A stretch of DNA of 64,000 nucleotides from Lonepinella koalarum (lineage in GTDB: Bacteria; Pseudomonadota; Gammaproteobacteria; Enterobacterales; Pasteurellaceae), in assembly GCF_042926695.1 (NCBI RefSeq), contig NZ_CP170642.1, forward strand, positions 2,232,001 through 2,296,000, in the 5' to 3' direction. Made by a program: the position numbers and the translations under genes. Shown here in pieces: positions 24,883-33,952 of this stretch. The notes below the pieces were generated by a model that did no database searches, had not been told where the DNA came from, and worked only from the letters and a program-made list of their open reading frames with translations. The stretch's first letter is position 1. Every line of letters starts with the position of its first letter.

Positions 24883-25825
24883 GCGATACGCCAATATGTT
24901 CACGAAATACACGGCTAAAATGACTTAAATGGGAAAAACCAACCATTGTGGCAGTATCGGTTACCGATACGCCTTGTTGTAGCAAGATGACGGCGGCCTG
25001 AATGCGTGTGTGGATTAAAAAGGCATAAACCGATTTGCCATACAAGGCTTTAAAGCCTGTTTGTAAGCGTTTTTCATTTAAACCAACCCTTGCCGCTAAA
25101 TCGGCAACACACCAATCTTGAGCGTATTCTTTCTCTAATAAATAACGGGCTTGCATCAGACGTTTACGATCGCAGGGAACAGGTAAGCTAATTGTTTGTT
25201 GGCAAATATTTTCTTGTAAAAACAAGGCGATCAATTCCAAAATCTTGGCTCGACAATATAAATTTCCAATCACTTGATGTGGTGCTGTTTGCTGAAAAGA
25301 TGTCAATAATTCGCTAATTCTACTTTGTAACGATAGGGAAATGGGGACGCAAGTCATCAAGGCATCAAGATGTTGTTGCTCGCCTGAATGACCGAAAATA
25401 GTGTGACTTTGCTGGCGTAATAGGCTCATCTCTACCCCGATTAAGCTCTCAATCGCAGATTTAGGAATATGGATATTTAACATACGAAAATCATGGTTTT
25501 GCTGGCTAACAAATTCATTCCAACCTTGGGTATGTTGATTACTGAGCATGAACACTGCTGAGCCAGCGTTTACATGGTAAGTTCCCCCATCATGAAATCC
25601 TGTTCGCATTTCGCCTGCTAATAAAAAACATAAATTCAAGGCTGCTTCACCTTCAGATTGAAATAACCACGGATGGCGAGATGAAGCATTGACGCTATGC
25701 AAAGTAAGATCGCGACAAGGGGAATAAATGTTTAAGCTCTGCTGCCAATCTTGTGGAATAGCTTGCAAAATGTGTTCAGGCAGCTTGGTTGGCTGTAACA
25801 GCAATGGTTTATTAAGATGGTGCAT
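24866..25825 (-). CDS. AraC-family activator of siderophore uptake (YbtA/PchR-like)
   Basis: A 319-residue regulator, the same size as Yersinia YbtA. The C-terminal double helix-turn-helix is clear: ARYLLEKEYAQDWCVADLAA, RVGLNEKRLQTGFKALYGKS and VSVTDTATMVGFSHLSHFSRVF (about 225-310). The N-terminal part (CFLLAGEMRTGFHDGGTYHV) is a cupin-like ligand domain as in PchR and YbtA, which respond to the ferric siderophore. It is divergent from the ABC genes; a conserved repeat (25827-25880) lies in that promoter region. Confidence 0.85.
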   Translation of the reverse strand: MHHLNKPLLLQPTKLPEHILQAIPQDWQQSLNIYSPCRDLTLHSVNASSRHPWLFQSEGEAALNLCFLLAGEMRTGFHDGGTYHVNAGSAVFMLSNQHTQGWNEFVSQQNHDFRMLNIHIPKSAIESLIGVEMSLLRQQSHTIFGHSGEQQHLDALMTCVPISLSLQSRISELLTSFQQTAPHQVIGNLYCRAKILELIALFLQENICQQTISLPVPCDRKRLMQARYLLEKEYAQDWCVADLAARVGLNEKRLQTGFKALYGKSVYAFLIHTRIQAAVILLQQGVSVTDTATMVGFSHLSHFSRVFREHIGVSPKQLV

Positions 25826-25826
25826 A

Positions 25827-25880
25827 ATTTTTTCCTGAAAACATCAAGTTTTGTCTGAAAACTGTTAGTCAGCGTTTGTA
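25827..25880. promoter_or_regulatory. Copy 2 of the ~50-bp direct repeat, AraC/ABC intergenic region
   Basis: Same element as at 23549-23601: TTTTTTCCTGAAAACATCAA followed by GTTTTGTC and GTTAGTCAG. It begins immediately upstream of the AraC-family ATG and ends 50 bp before the first ABC gene. It could serve both autoregulation and activation of the transport genes. Confidence 0.55.
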
Positions 25881-25929
25881 TTTCTCGCCACAATTCGCTT
25901 TATCTTAACACAAATAATTCGCATTTGAT

Positions 25930-27675
25930 ATGGTGAGTGCCATGTGGTCAATTCTTAACCCTGTGAAAAAACAAATTTACTTGGCTATTTTTTTAGCGGG
26001 TTTGGCTGTGTTCGCCAATTTATTGGTATTAGCAAGTTTGGCGTGGTCTGTGCAAGCCTTGTTATCTCACCCTGAGCAAATGCCTTATGCCTTGTTAAGT
26101 ATTGCCTTATTAAGCACAGTGTGTGCTTATGTTTTACGGATAACGGCGTTTAACCAATCCCATTACGCTTCTTTTCGTTTAGAAAACCACTTACGCAAGC
26201 AATTAGCCGAACACTTGGCAAAAGTGCCGTTAGGTTATGTGGAAAACATGGGTTCTGGCAGTCTAGCAAAAATTTTAATGCAAGATGTCAAAGCCTTGCA
26301 TATTTTTGTGGCAGACAGCACCCCACTGTATGCACGAGCCTATGTTTCTCCTGTTTTAACCTTTATGTTGTTGTGGTGGCTGGATTGGCGACTTAGTTTG
26401 GCAACCGTAGCAGTGTTATGTTTGGGCTTGTGGTTGGTGTTTAATGCTTTTTCAAGCAGTCAAGCCTTGATGCAACAATACAATCAAGCGAGTGAAAATG
26501 TATCCAAAGCAGTGGTGGAATATGTGCAAGCCATGCCTGTGGTGCGTTCATTTAGTACAGCGGAAAAATCTTTTGAACGTTATCAACATGCTTTAAACCG
26601 CTATAAACAAGTGGTGTTGCATTGGTATCGGCGTACGGGAATTTTGGCAAGACTGGCACAACTGATAGTGAGCCCTTTACCCACCTTAACCACTTTATTG
26701 TGGCTAGGTGTTTGGCTGCTTAATCAAGAAAGTTTAAACTTGCATCATTATCTGATGGTGTTGTTAATTAGTGCAGGAATGACGGAATCTTTGCTTCCTT
26801 TATCGTCGTTAAAACATTTAATCGGTAAAACCGAGATGAGTGTAAAACGTATTCAAGAAGTGCTAGCTGAACCTATATTGCCAATGACAACACAACCAAA
26901 ATATCCACAAGACAATAGCGTGGTATTTGATCAGGTGGATTTTCGCTATCAGCAACACAGCCCTTTGGTTTTACAGCAAGTGAGTTTTACTTTAAAACCT
27001 AATGGTATTACGGCGATTGTTGGTGCATCGGGAGCGGGTAAAAGTACTGTTGCCAAATTAATTCCCCGTTTTTGGGACGTAACATCAGGTTCAATTCGCA
27101 TTGGTGGTGTTGATGTACGTCATCTGAGCCAAGAAACCTTAATGCAGCAAGTGGCATTTGTGTTGCAAGATAATTTTCTCTTTTCAGGCAGCATTGCCGA
27201 CAATATTCGCTTAGGTATGCCGAATGTGTCTGAACAAGAGATTATGCAGGCAGCCAAAGCCGCTCAAGCCCACTCATTTATTATGCAACTACCGCAAGCT
27301 TATGCGACGCCAGTGGGTGAACGTGGGGCGTTTTTATCAGGTGGACAACGCCAACGCATTACTATCGCTCGTGCTATTTTGCAAAATAAGCCCATTTTAA
27401 TTTTAGATGAAGCCACGGCGTTTACCGATCCCAATAATGAAATCGCCTTGGCACAAGCCTTGTCCGCGTTAATTAAAGGCAAAACGGTGTTAATGATTGC
27501 TCATCGTTTAAACAGTATTTGTACGGCGGATCAGATTTTAGTGTTTGAAAAAGGCTACCTGAAAGAACAAGGGCAGCATCAAGATTTACTGGCGCAACAT
27601 GGTATTTATGCCCATTTATGGCAGCAACAACAGCAAGTGGAAAATTGGCTTATTACGGGGGAAAATCATGGATAA
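25930..27675 (+). CDS. ABC transporter, fused membrane/ATPase, siderophore uptake (YbtP-like)
   Basis: A 581-residue half-transporter with six N-terminal membrane segments (1-300) and a C-terminal ATPase: Walker A GASGAGKST (about 363-371), Q-loop FVLQDNFLFSGSIADNIR, signature LSGGQRQRITIARAIL (about 469-484), Walker B ILILDEAT. Exporter-fold proteins of this kind import iron in the yersiniabactin locus (YbtPQ). The order here (AraC divergent, two ABC halves, TonB receptor, MFS permease) matches that system. It overlaps the second ABC gene by 8 bp. A perfect 12-base match to an Eikenella-type uptake sequence lies at 27552-27563. Confidence 0.85.
   Translation: MVSAMWSILNPVKKQIYLAIFLAGLAVFANLLVLASLAWSVQALLSHPEQMPYALLSIALLSTVCAYVLRITAFNQSHYASFRLENHLRKQLAEHLAKVPLGYVENMGSGSLAKILMQDVKALHIFVADSTPLYARAYVSPVLTFMLLWWLDWRLSLATVAVLCLGLWLVFNAFSSSQALMQQYNQASENVSKAVVEYVQAMPVVRSFSTAEKSFERYQHALNRYKQVVLHWYRRTGILARLAQLIVSPLPTLTTLLWLGVWLLNQESLNLHHYLMVLLISAGMTESLLPLSSLKHLIGKTEMSVKRIQEVLAEPILPMTTQPKYPQDNSVVFDQVDFRYQQHSPLVLQQVSFTLKPNGITAIVGASGAGKSTVAKLIPRFWDVTSGSIRIGGVDVRHLSQETLMQQVAFVLQDNFLFSGSIADNIRLGMPNVSEQEIMQAAKAAQAHSFIMQLPQAYATPVGERGAFLSGGQRQRITIARAILQNKPILILDEATAFTDPNNEIALAQALSALIKGKTVLMIAHRLNSICTADQILVFEKGYLKEQGQHQDLLAQHGIYAHLWQQQQQVENWLITGENHG
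27552..27563 (+). repeat. Match to Neisseriaceae (Eikenella-type) DNA uptake sequence
   Basis: AGGCTACCTGAA is, from memory, the AG-eikDUS dialect. It lies within the first ABC gene. A related 10-mer, GCTGCCTGAA or its complement, is found at 25775-25784, 27183-27192, 35063-35072, 42790-42799 and 44036-44045, all in the accessory region. It may be a trace of a Neisseriaceae donor; coding constraint is an alternative. Confidence 0.4.
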
Positions 27676-29431
27676 ACATAATACCAACATCCCCCCTTTG
27701 CGATTAATTTGGCAACAGTTGCTATGCAGTGCCGGCAGTCAAGCTCAACGCTTAAAGCAGAGTTTGCTCGCTTTACTGCTGGTGGCAATTTTGCAAGGTA
27801 TTGCCTTAGGTCTATTACTGCCATTGTTGCAAACCTTGATACCGCAAGCAAATTGGGGGCAGGCTTTAGCTTATTTAATCGCGATTACCTTGTTAGCTTT
27901 GCTGAGCTTAGGCTTGCATTGGTGGGCATTAGGCTTTGATTATCAAGGCCATATGATTGAAAGCACCCATCAACTACGCACTCAATTAGGCGAACAGTTA
28001 CGCCTAATCCCACTGGCACAATTACAAGATAAACGCACTGGCGAAATTCAAGCCAATTTACTGGGTAGTGTTGATGAAAATTTGCAGTATCTGATCACTG
28101 TTGCCAATCTGATTAGTCAAGCGTTAATTACGCCGATAACGGTCGCCTTGATAACGCTTTATTTTGATTGGCGAATGGGTTTGTTGTTCATGCTCACGCT
28201 GGCATTGCTACTGCCCTTATATCGGTGGTATAGCACGCATTATACGGGCGAGATGAAAGCATTAAGTGATACAGAACAACAATGCTCTGCCGATATTTTG
28301 GAATATGTACAAGGCTTAGCGGTGTTGCGTTCAAGTGCTTATGTGGGTACGCAATATCAGCAATTACAACAGCGTTTGCAACAATTAGAAGCCTTACAAA
28401 TTAAAGAATGAAAACAAGGGGTTAAACCTAATCTTATTCTTGCCAGCAGTATGGAATTAGCGTTATTACTGGTATTGATAATCGGGGTTTATTGGGTTTA
28501 TCAAGGTAGTTTATCGGTCGCCTTACTGGCAGCCTTGGTGCTGATATTGATACGGTTTTCCGAGCAATTGGCAAATCTGATTTTATTTAGCAAAGTGATT
28601 GAGCTAATGCAAGTGGCGTTAAACCGTATTCACGATTTTTTAGCCATTCAGCCCTTAGCTATTGCCACGCCTAATCAGCAACCGCAACAGTTTGATGTTC
28701 GCTTTGAGCAAGTCAGTTTTGGCTATACCAAGCAGTCTGTGACACTGAATAACATCAATGTTCAGTTTAAACAACATAGTCTAAATGCAATTGTTGGCGA
28801 GTCAGGCTCTGGCAAAACCAGCCTAATTCGCTTGTTAATGCGGTATGCTGATCCGCAACAAGGGCGGATTTTGATTGGTGGTGTAGATATTCGCCATATC
28901 CCTAATGAGCAGCTTAACCGCTTATTTTCCGTGGTGTTTCAAGATGTTTATTTGTTTGACGACAGCATTCTCAACAATATCCGCTTAGCAAAACCAACAG
29001 CAACAGAGCAGGAAGTGGAACAAGTCGCCAAAATGGCAAATTGTCATCAATTTATCACCGCACTTGCACAAGGCTATCACACTCAAGTAGGCGAAATTGG
29101 TTCGCAATTATCAGGTGGTGAACGGCAACGCATCAGCATTGCCCGAGCCATATTAAAAGATGCCCCGATTGTGATTTTAGATGAAGCCACGGCGTCCTTA
29201 GACAGTGAAAACCAATTAGCGATACAACAAGCCATCAATCGTTTAGTGCAACATAAAACCGTGATTGTGATTACTCATCGTTTATCTAGCATCAGCACCG
29301 CTGATCAAATTTTAGTGATAAATCAAGGGCAAATCATCGAACAAGGCACACATTCATCACTTTTGGCTCGGCAGGGTGCTTATTGCCAAATGTGGCAAAA
29401 CCAACAGCAAGCCAAACATTGGCGGATTTAG
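27668..29431 (+). pseudogene. ABC transporter, fused membrane/ATPase (YbtQ-like), interrupted by an in-frame UGA
   Basis: Codons from the ATG at 27668 to 29431 form one frame of 587 sense codons broken by a single TGA at 28409-28411 (LQIKE, stop, KQGVKPNLILAS). The first part has the membrane segments; the second has Walker A GESGSGKTS, QDVYLFDDSILNNIRL, signature LSGGERQRISIARAIL and IVILDEATASLD. Everything else is intact and at the family length, so the change looks recent (for example TGG to TGA). A restart at the ATG at 28451 would give an ATPase with only part of the membrane domain. Without readthrough the YbtPQ-like pair would be inactive. Confidence 0.85.
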
Positions 29432-29461
29432 TTTTTTATATCATTCTTTAGGAGAGAAACC

Positions 29462-31540
29462 ATGCGTAACTGCAACCTTAACCCCTTAACCTTATGGGTG
29501 CTTAGTGCTTTGGCAACAGGCAGTGTTTATGCTCAAGAGCAGCAACCACAAGATGTTACCGAACTGCCACCCATTGTGGTGCAAGCCAGTAAATCCGACT
29601 TGCAGTTGGATAAAATTAACAGTGCGGTCAGTGTGGCATTGCAAGACGACTTGCACCATGCACACATCAATAACAGCGAAGAATTAAGTAAAGTCTTTCC
29701 AGAGCTGTATTTTTCCCACAGTGCCACCTTTTTATTCCCAATTATGACGGTGCGTGGGGTCACATCGGCACAAGATTTTTATAATCCCGCTTTAACGGTG
29801 TATGTGGATGGCGTACCGCAAATTTCTACCTTTGCTGCTCAATCCTTATTGAATGTGGAACAAGTGGAGTTACTCAAAGGCCCACAAGGTACGCTATACG
29901 GTAAATCCGCTCAGGGTGGGATATTAAATATCGTTAGTCAAAAACCAGATGCTACACCGCAATTTGCTGTACAAGCTGGCGTTTCCAGTCGTCATGGTTA
30001 TCAACTGAGAGCGGAAGGATCTGGGGAACTGATCAAAGACTGGTTATATGGTTCAGCAACGATTGTGAATAGCGATGCTAACGGCGATATTTCTAGCCAA
30101 ACAATGGGTAGAAAAGACTTAAATGGTATGCGTAACACCGCTGGCAACGTGAAATTGCGTCTTGCCCCAACAGGTAAACCGTGGGAAATCAATCTTTCCG
30201 CAGGACGTGATTGCACCACCGCCGATCAAGAGATTTACACCTTATTTGATGATTATCATCATCGCCAAGGTGTTGTGCGAGCGGATTTGCCAACCCAATA
30301 TCAAGATTTTTATCAAAAACGTTGTGCCAATAGCGTGGCACTTAACGGACAATATGATTTTGATATTTGGCGGTTAAATGTGATTGCTAGTGATCAGCAT
30401 GTGCATACCACACGCCGTTGGCCTTTGGACGCTTATTTCCCTGTGCAATCAGAACAGTGGAAACAAAACACCCAAGAAATCCGTTTAGCCACCAGAGAAA
30501 CAGATGAACAACGCCCTTGGGATGCGGTATTCGGATTGTATCGCCAACAGGTAAAAATGGATCGCCAATATTTATTTGATATGGTGTTACCGTCTCTATA
30601 TCGTTTAACCGATTCCACTTCACACAATAAAACAGAAACCTTAGCAGCCTACGGCAATCTCACTTGGCATATTACGCCACAAGCTGATATTGAAGCGGGG
30701 GCACGTTTTAGCCAAGATAAAGCCAATACCCATTTTTACGGTGCAAATTGGGCTGGCACATTTCAAGGGCAAGAGAACCGAAAACAAAATACATGGTTGG
30801 GTCATGTTGCCACAGGCTACCAATTTACGCCCAATTTACGTGCCTATGCCACCGTCAGTCAAGGTTATAAACCTTTGGGTTACAATCTTGCCCCGTCCAC
30901 AATTGATGATGCCGCAGGTTTTGGGCGTGAACGTTCAATCAGTTATGAAACAGGTTTACGCTATACAGCTAATAATGTGCGTGCTAATCTTGCTGTTTAT
31001 CGTATCAACACCAAAGATATTCAGCTTTATGGCGATGGCAATCAAGGTAATCAAACCCTAAGAAATGTCGGTGATGCTCGCTCTACTGGAGTTGAATTAA
31101 ACACCGAATGGGATATTAACCACGCATTGAGCGTGGGTGCAGGTGGTTTTATCAACAAAGCCACATTCCGCCGTTTTGAAGATTCCAGTGCTTGCACAGG
31201 TTGCCAAGGCAATAAAGTCCCACTTACCCCGAAATACGGTTTAACCCTTTCTGCCAAAGGCAGATTTTATTGGAATAACGTGTTAATCAGCCCACAAGTC
31301 AGCTTACGCAGAGTGGGGACTCACTATTTTGATGTTGCCAATAAACTACGCCAAGATGCTTACAATTTACTTGATGCTAATATCGCCATTGCGTTCAATC
31401 CGCATATTGAGTTAATGTTATACGGACAAAATCTCACCAATAAAGCGTATAGAACCTATGGATTTACCTTTGCTGGTACAGATTATGCACAAGTGGCAAC
31501 AGGCAGAACTTTGGGGGTAAATATGACTTTACGCTATTAA
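29462..31540 (+). CDS. TonB-dependent siderophore receptor, FyuA-like
   Basis: A 692-residue outer-membrane receptor with a signal peptide (ALATGSVYA, cleavage near 24), a TonB box region (LPPIVVQAS), a plug domain (IMTVRGVTSAQDFYNPALTV, then YVDGVPQ and LLKGPQGTLYGKSAQGGILN) and a 22-strand barrel ending with a terminal aromatic residue (GVNMTLRY). Segments SAQDFYNPA, GPQGTLYGKSAQGG, ETLAAY-LTWH, QGYKP-GYN and YRTYG agree with the yersiniabactin/pesticin receptor FyuA of Yersinia as I remember it. It lies 30 bp after the ABC genes with a GGAGAG site. Confidence 0.9.
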   Translation: MRNCNLNPLTLWVLSALATGSVYAQEQQPQDVTELPPIVVQASKSDLQLDKINSAVSVALQDDLHHAHINNSEELSKVFPELYFSHSATFLFPIMTVRGVTSAQDFYNPALTVYVDGVPQISTFAAQSLLNVEQVELLKGPQGTLYGKSAQGGILNIVSQKPDATPQFAVQAGVSSRHGYQLRAEGSGELIKDWLYGSATIVNSDANGDISSQTMGRKDLNGMRNTAGNVKLRLAPTGKPWEINLSAGRDCTTADQEIYTLFDDYHHRQGVVRADLPTQYQDFYQKRCANSVALNGQYDFDIWRLNVIASDQHVHTTRRWPLDAYFPVQSEQWKQNTQEIRLATRETDEQRPWDAVFGLYRQQVKMDRQYLFDMVLPSLYRLTDSTSHNKTETLAAYGNLTWHITPQADIEAGARFSQDKANTHFYGANWAGTFQGQENRKQNTWLGHVATGYQFTPNLRAYATVSQGYKPLGYNLAPSTIDDAAGFGRERSISYETGLRYTANNVRANLAVYRINTKDIQLYGDGNQGNQTLRNVGDARSTGVELNTEWDINHALSVGAGGFINKATFRRFEDSSACTGCQGNKVPLTPKYGLTLSAKGRFYWNNVLISPQVSLRRVGTHYFDVANKLRQDAYNLLDANIAIAFNPHIELMLYGQNLTNKAYRTYGFTFAGTDYAQVATGRTLGVNMTLRY

Positions 31541-31570
31541 ATTATCTATCTTTTAGGGAGCAGATCAGAG

Positions 31571-32566
31571 TTGGTGGATTATGTGCAAAAAGAGAAAAAG
31601 ATAGGTCAAAAAAATTCTGTTTTTATTGATGAAATTCAAGAGATTAACGATTTTGAACAGGCTTTGCGTTCTTTATTATTAGACGATGAACTGGATCTTT
31701 ATTGCACGGGTAGCAACGCCCATTTGCTGTCGCAAGATATTGCAGGGGCATTAAGTGGGCGAGCGATTGAAATCAACGTCCATTCGCTTTCCTACGCTGA
31801 ATTTTTGCAATTTATGCAGTTGGACGACAGCGATAAATCCCTATCGTTATTTTTAAAATACGGCGGTTTGCCTTATTTAAAAGATTTGCCCTTGCAAGAT
31901 AATATCGTTTTTGAATATTTACGCAATATTTATTCCACTATTGCGGTGCGAGATATTGTCAATCGCTACGCTTTGCGAAATGTGGGATTTTTAGAGCAAC
32001 TCACGCAATTTTTGGCAAGTAATATCGGTAATTTATTTTCAGCCAAAAAAATAAGCGATTTTTTAAAATCACAACGCATTTCTGCCAACTCAACCCAAGT
32101 GCAAAATTATGCTGAATATCTCGCTAACGCCTTTTTAATCCATAAAGTGCCACGCTATGATATTGAAGGAAAACGCATTTTTGAAATTGGTGAAAAATAT
32201 TATTTTGAAGATTTGGGCTTGCGTAATGCCTTAATCGGTTATCGTGTGCAAGATCGGGGCAAATTATTAGAAAACTGCATTTTCAATCATCTGCAAATCG
32301 CAGGGTTTGATGTCAAAATTGGTGGATTAGGCACGCAAGAAATTGATTTTGTCGCTGAAAAAAATGGCGAACGCATTTATGTTCAAGCAGCTCTTACTAT
32401 TAACGAAGAAAAAACGCTAGAACGAGAGTTCGGCAATTTACTAAAAATTCAGGATAATTATCCGAAATATGTGGTAACCATGGATGAGTTTGATGGCAAT
32501 AGTGAACAAGGTATTATTTGTTTAAGTTTAAGACAGTTTTTGGCGTACTTGGATAATTATGAGTAA
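31571..32566 (+). pseudogene. AAA/DUF4143 ATPase lacking its N-terminal P-loop part
   Basis: From a TTG at 31571 this encodes 331 residues. Present are Walker B (VFIDEIQEI), sensor (LYCTGSNAHLLS), SGRAIEINVHSLSYAEFLQF and a DUF4143 nuclease-like C-terminus (ENCIFNHLQIAGFDVKIGGL, EIDFVAEKNGERIYVQ). The usual first ~80 residues with Walker A (GxRRxGKT) are missing: the frame begins in the middle of the ATPase domain only 30 bp after the receptor gene. The truncation point probably marks one end of the siderophore island. A smaller relict of the same family is at 57814-57951. Confidence 0.75.
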
Positions 32567-32703
32567 ATGGCAAGCAGGGATTGAATGATTTGAGTAGAAA
32601 GCATTTGATAATCCTTAAACTGGGGTTTGGGATATTTTGCGATATTTTGGGGGATTAGGCAAGCGTAATAAATAGTCAGGTAACATAAAACTAGGCAAAC
32701 AAA

Positions 32704-32739
32704 AACCGCACATTTAGCGAATTAGGCAAATGTGCGGTT
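32704..32739. terminator. Strong bidirectional hairpin with ATTAGGCAA in its loop
   Basis: A perfect 12-bp stem AACCGCACATTT / AAATGTGCGGTT surrounds a 12-base loop that contains the start of the recurring motif ATTAGGCAA (32721-32729). T-rich tracts follow on both sides. It lies between the convergent ATPase remnant and the Fic gene. Confidence 0.75.
32721..32729 (+). repeat. ATTAGGCAA intergenic motif (one of eight copies)
   Basis: The 9-mer ATTAGGCAA is found between genes on the + strand at 32654, 32721, 36051, 41660, 42832, 44274, 46039 and 53559 (start positions). Copies at 32721 and 41660 share the longer TTTAGCGAATTAGGCAA. It is absent from the intergenic DNA of the first 32 kb and the last 10 kb by eye (one coding match near 9802). 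Function unknown; it tends to mark gene boundaries in the accessory region. Confidence 0.6.
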
Positions 32740-32766
32740 GTTTTTTTACTTGGAGTTGCAAAAACG

Positions 32767-33819
32767 CTAAGCGTGATGATAAACATATGCCGTATTTTTC
32801 CCCACACCGACCTTGCTGATTTTGCCTTGTTTGAGCAAATTCGCAAGGGTGCGTTCTACGGTGATTTTACTAATATCAGGATAACGCAATAAAATATCTT
32901 GTTTGCTAATTTTGCCTAAGCTTTGTTGCAGTAGATATTCAATGCGTTCGGCTTTGGATAATTTACCGATTTGCACCGTAGAAACACGGCTTTCAAAATC
33001 TCTATAAGCCTTTAAAATAATCCCCAAATAATAGCGGATAAAGGGCTTGTAATCGTTCTTTTCTTCGTGCCAGCTTTGTGAGCTTTGTTGCAAAACTTCA
33101 TAATAAGATTCTTTGCTTTTTTCAATTAACAATTCAAGACTAATATATTTTCCCACGATAAAATCCGCACGATATAATAGCAATAAAGTTAATAAACGGC
33201 TCATTCGCCCATTGCCATCGTTAAAGGGGTGAATGCAGAGAAAATCCAAAATAAACAATCCGCTTAATAATAAAGGATCGTAAATATCGTCTTTTACAGC
33301 TTGATTATAAGCGGTGCATAAATCTTGTATGGCTTGCGGTGTTTCAAAAGCAGAAAGCGGTTTAAAACGAATAACAGATGAACCATCTTCTTTTATTTCG
33401 GCAATGCTATTATCTTGATTTTTATACTGTCCGCCCATTCTTTCGTTCGTGAAAGAATAGAGTAATTGATGCAGTTGCAAAATATAATTTTGGCTAATGC
33501 CGATATATTCATAATTTTCGTGAATGGTGTTTAATACTTCACGATAGCCGACAATTTCCTGCTCACTACGATTTGTCGGTTCGGTTTTTTCTGCCATCAA
33601 TTCAGCTAAGCGTTTATCGCTGGTAAAAATCCCTTCAATTTGGTTTGATGCTTTGGTACTTTGAATTTTGGCAACATTTAATAAGGAAGCTAAAATATCA
33701 GGGTTCGCTTCAATAAATAAATCTTGCTTGCCACGATGTTCACGAATACCGCTGAGCAATTTTACAATATCAGGGGTTAATAACTCTTGGGGTTTGTGTT
33801 GATAATCAAATGTTCGCAT
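32767..33819 (-). CDS. Fic/DOC family protein (AMPylator type) with autoinhibitory helix
   Basis: A 350-residue Fic protein that would transfer AMP or another nucleotide moiety to a target hydroxyl. The active-site motif HPFNDGNGRMSRLL (about 199-212) matches HPFxDGNGRxxR with the catalytic His. The inhibitory motif (S/T)xxxE(G/N) is present before it as SNQIEG (about 58-63), placing it in the N-terminally autoinhibited class. An N-terminal DUF4172-like segment and a C-terminal winged helix (KISKQDILLRYPDISKITVE) follow the common three-part layout. It appears complete, with no separate antitoxin next to it. Confidence 0.9.
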   Translation of the reverse strand: MRTFDYQHKPQELLTPDIVKLLSGIREHRGKQDLFIEANPDILASLLNVAKIQSTKASNQIEGIFTSDKRLAELMAEKTEPTNRSEQEIVGYREVLNTIHENYEYIGISQNYILQLHQLLYSFTNERMGGQYKNQDNSIAEIKEDGSSVIRFKPLSAFETPQAIQDLCTAYNQAVKDDIYDPLLLSGLFILDFLCIHPFNDGNGRMSRLLTLLLLYRADFIVGKYISLELLIEKSKESYYEVLQQSSQSWHEEKNDYKPFIRYYLGIILKAYRDFESRVSTVQIGKLSKAERIEYLLQQSLGKISKQDILLRYPDISKITVERTLANLLKQGKISKVGVGKNTAYVYHHA

Positions 33820-33952
33820 TTTCTACCTCATTTGTGATTTTTATACGTCATTTTAGCATTGTTTGATGTATAAAGTAAGGTTATGATGTAGAAAATAGGG
33901 CTTGAATGGGGATTTTGGAAACTGCGGTGATTTTTCTATGTGTTTTTACAAC

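Noticed and set aside
28409..28411. Selenocysteine at the UGA of the YbtQ-like gene
   Set aside because: ABC exporters of this kind are not known selenoproteins and no clear hairpin was seen directly downstream; a nonsense mutation is simpler.
29505..31257. Several long antisense or out-of-frame open frames inside the receptor gene
   Set aside because: They lie wholly within a clearly coding TonB receptor and lack ribosome sites; shadows of its codon usage.
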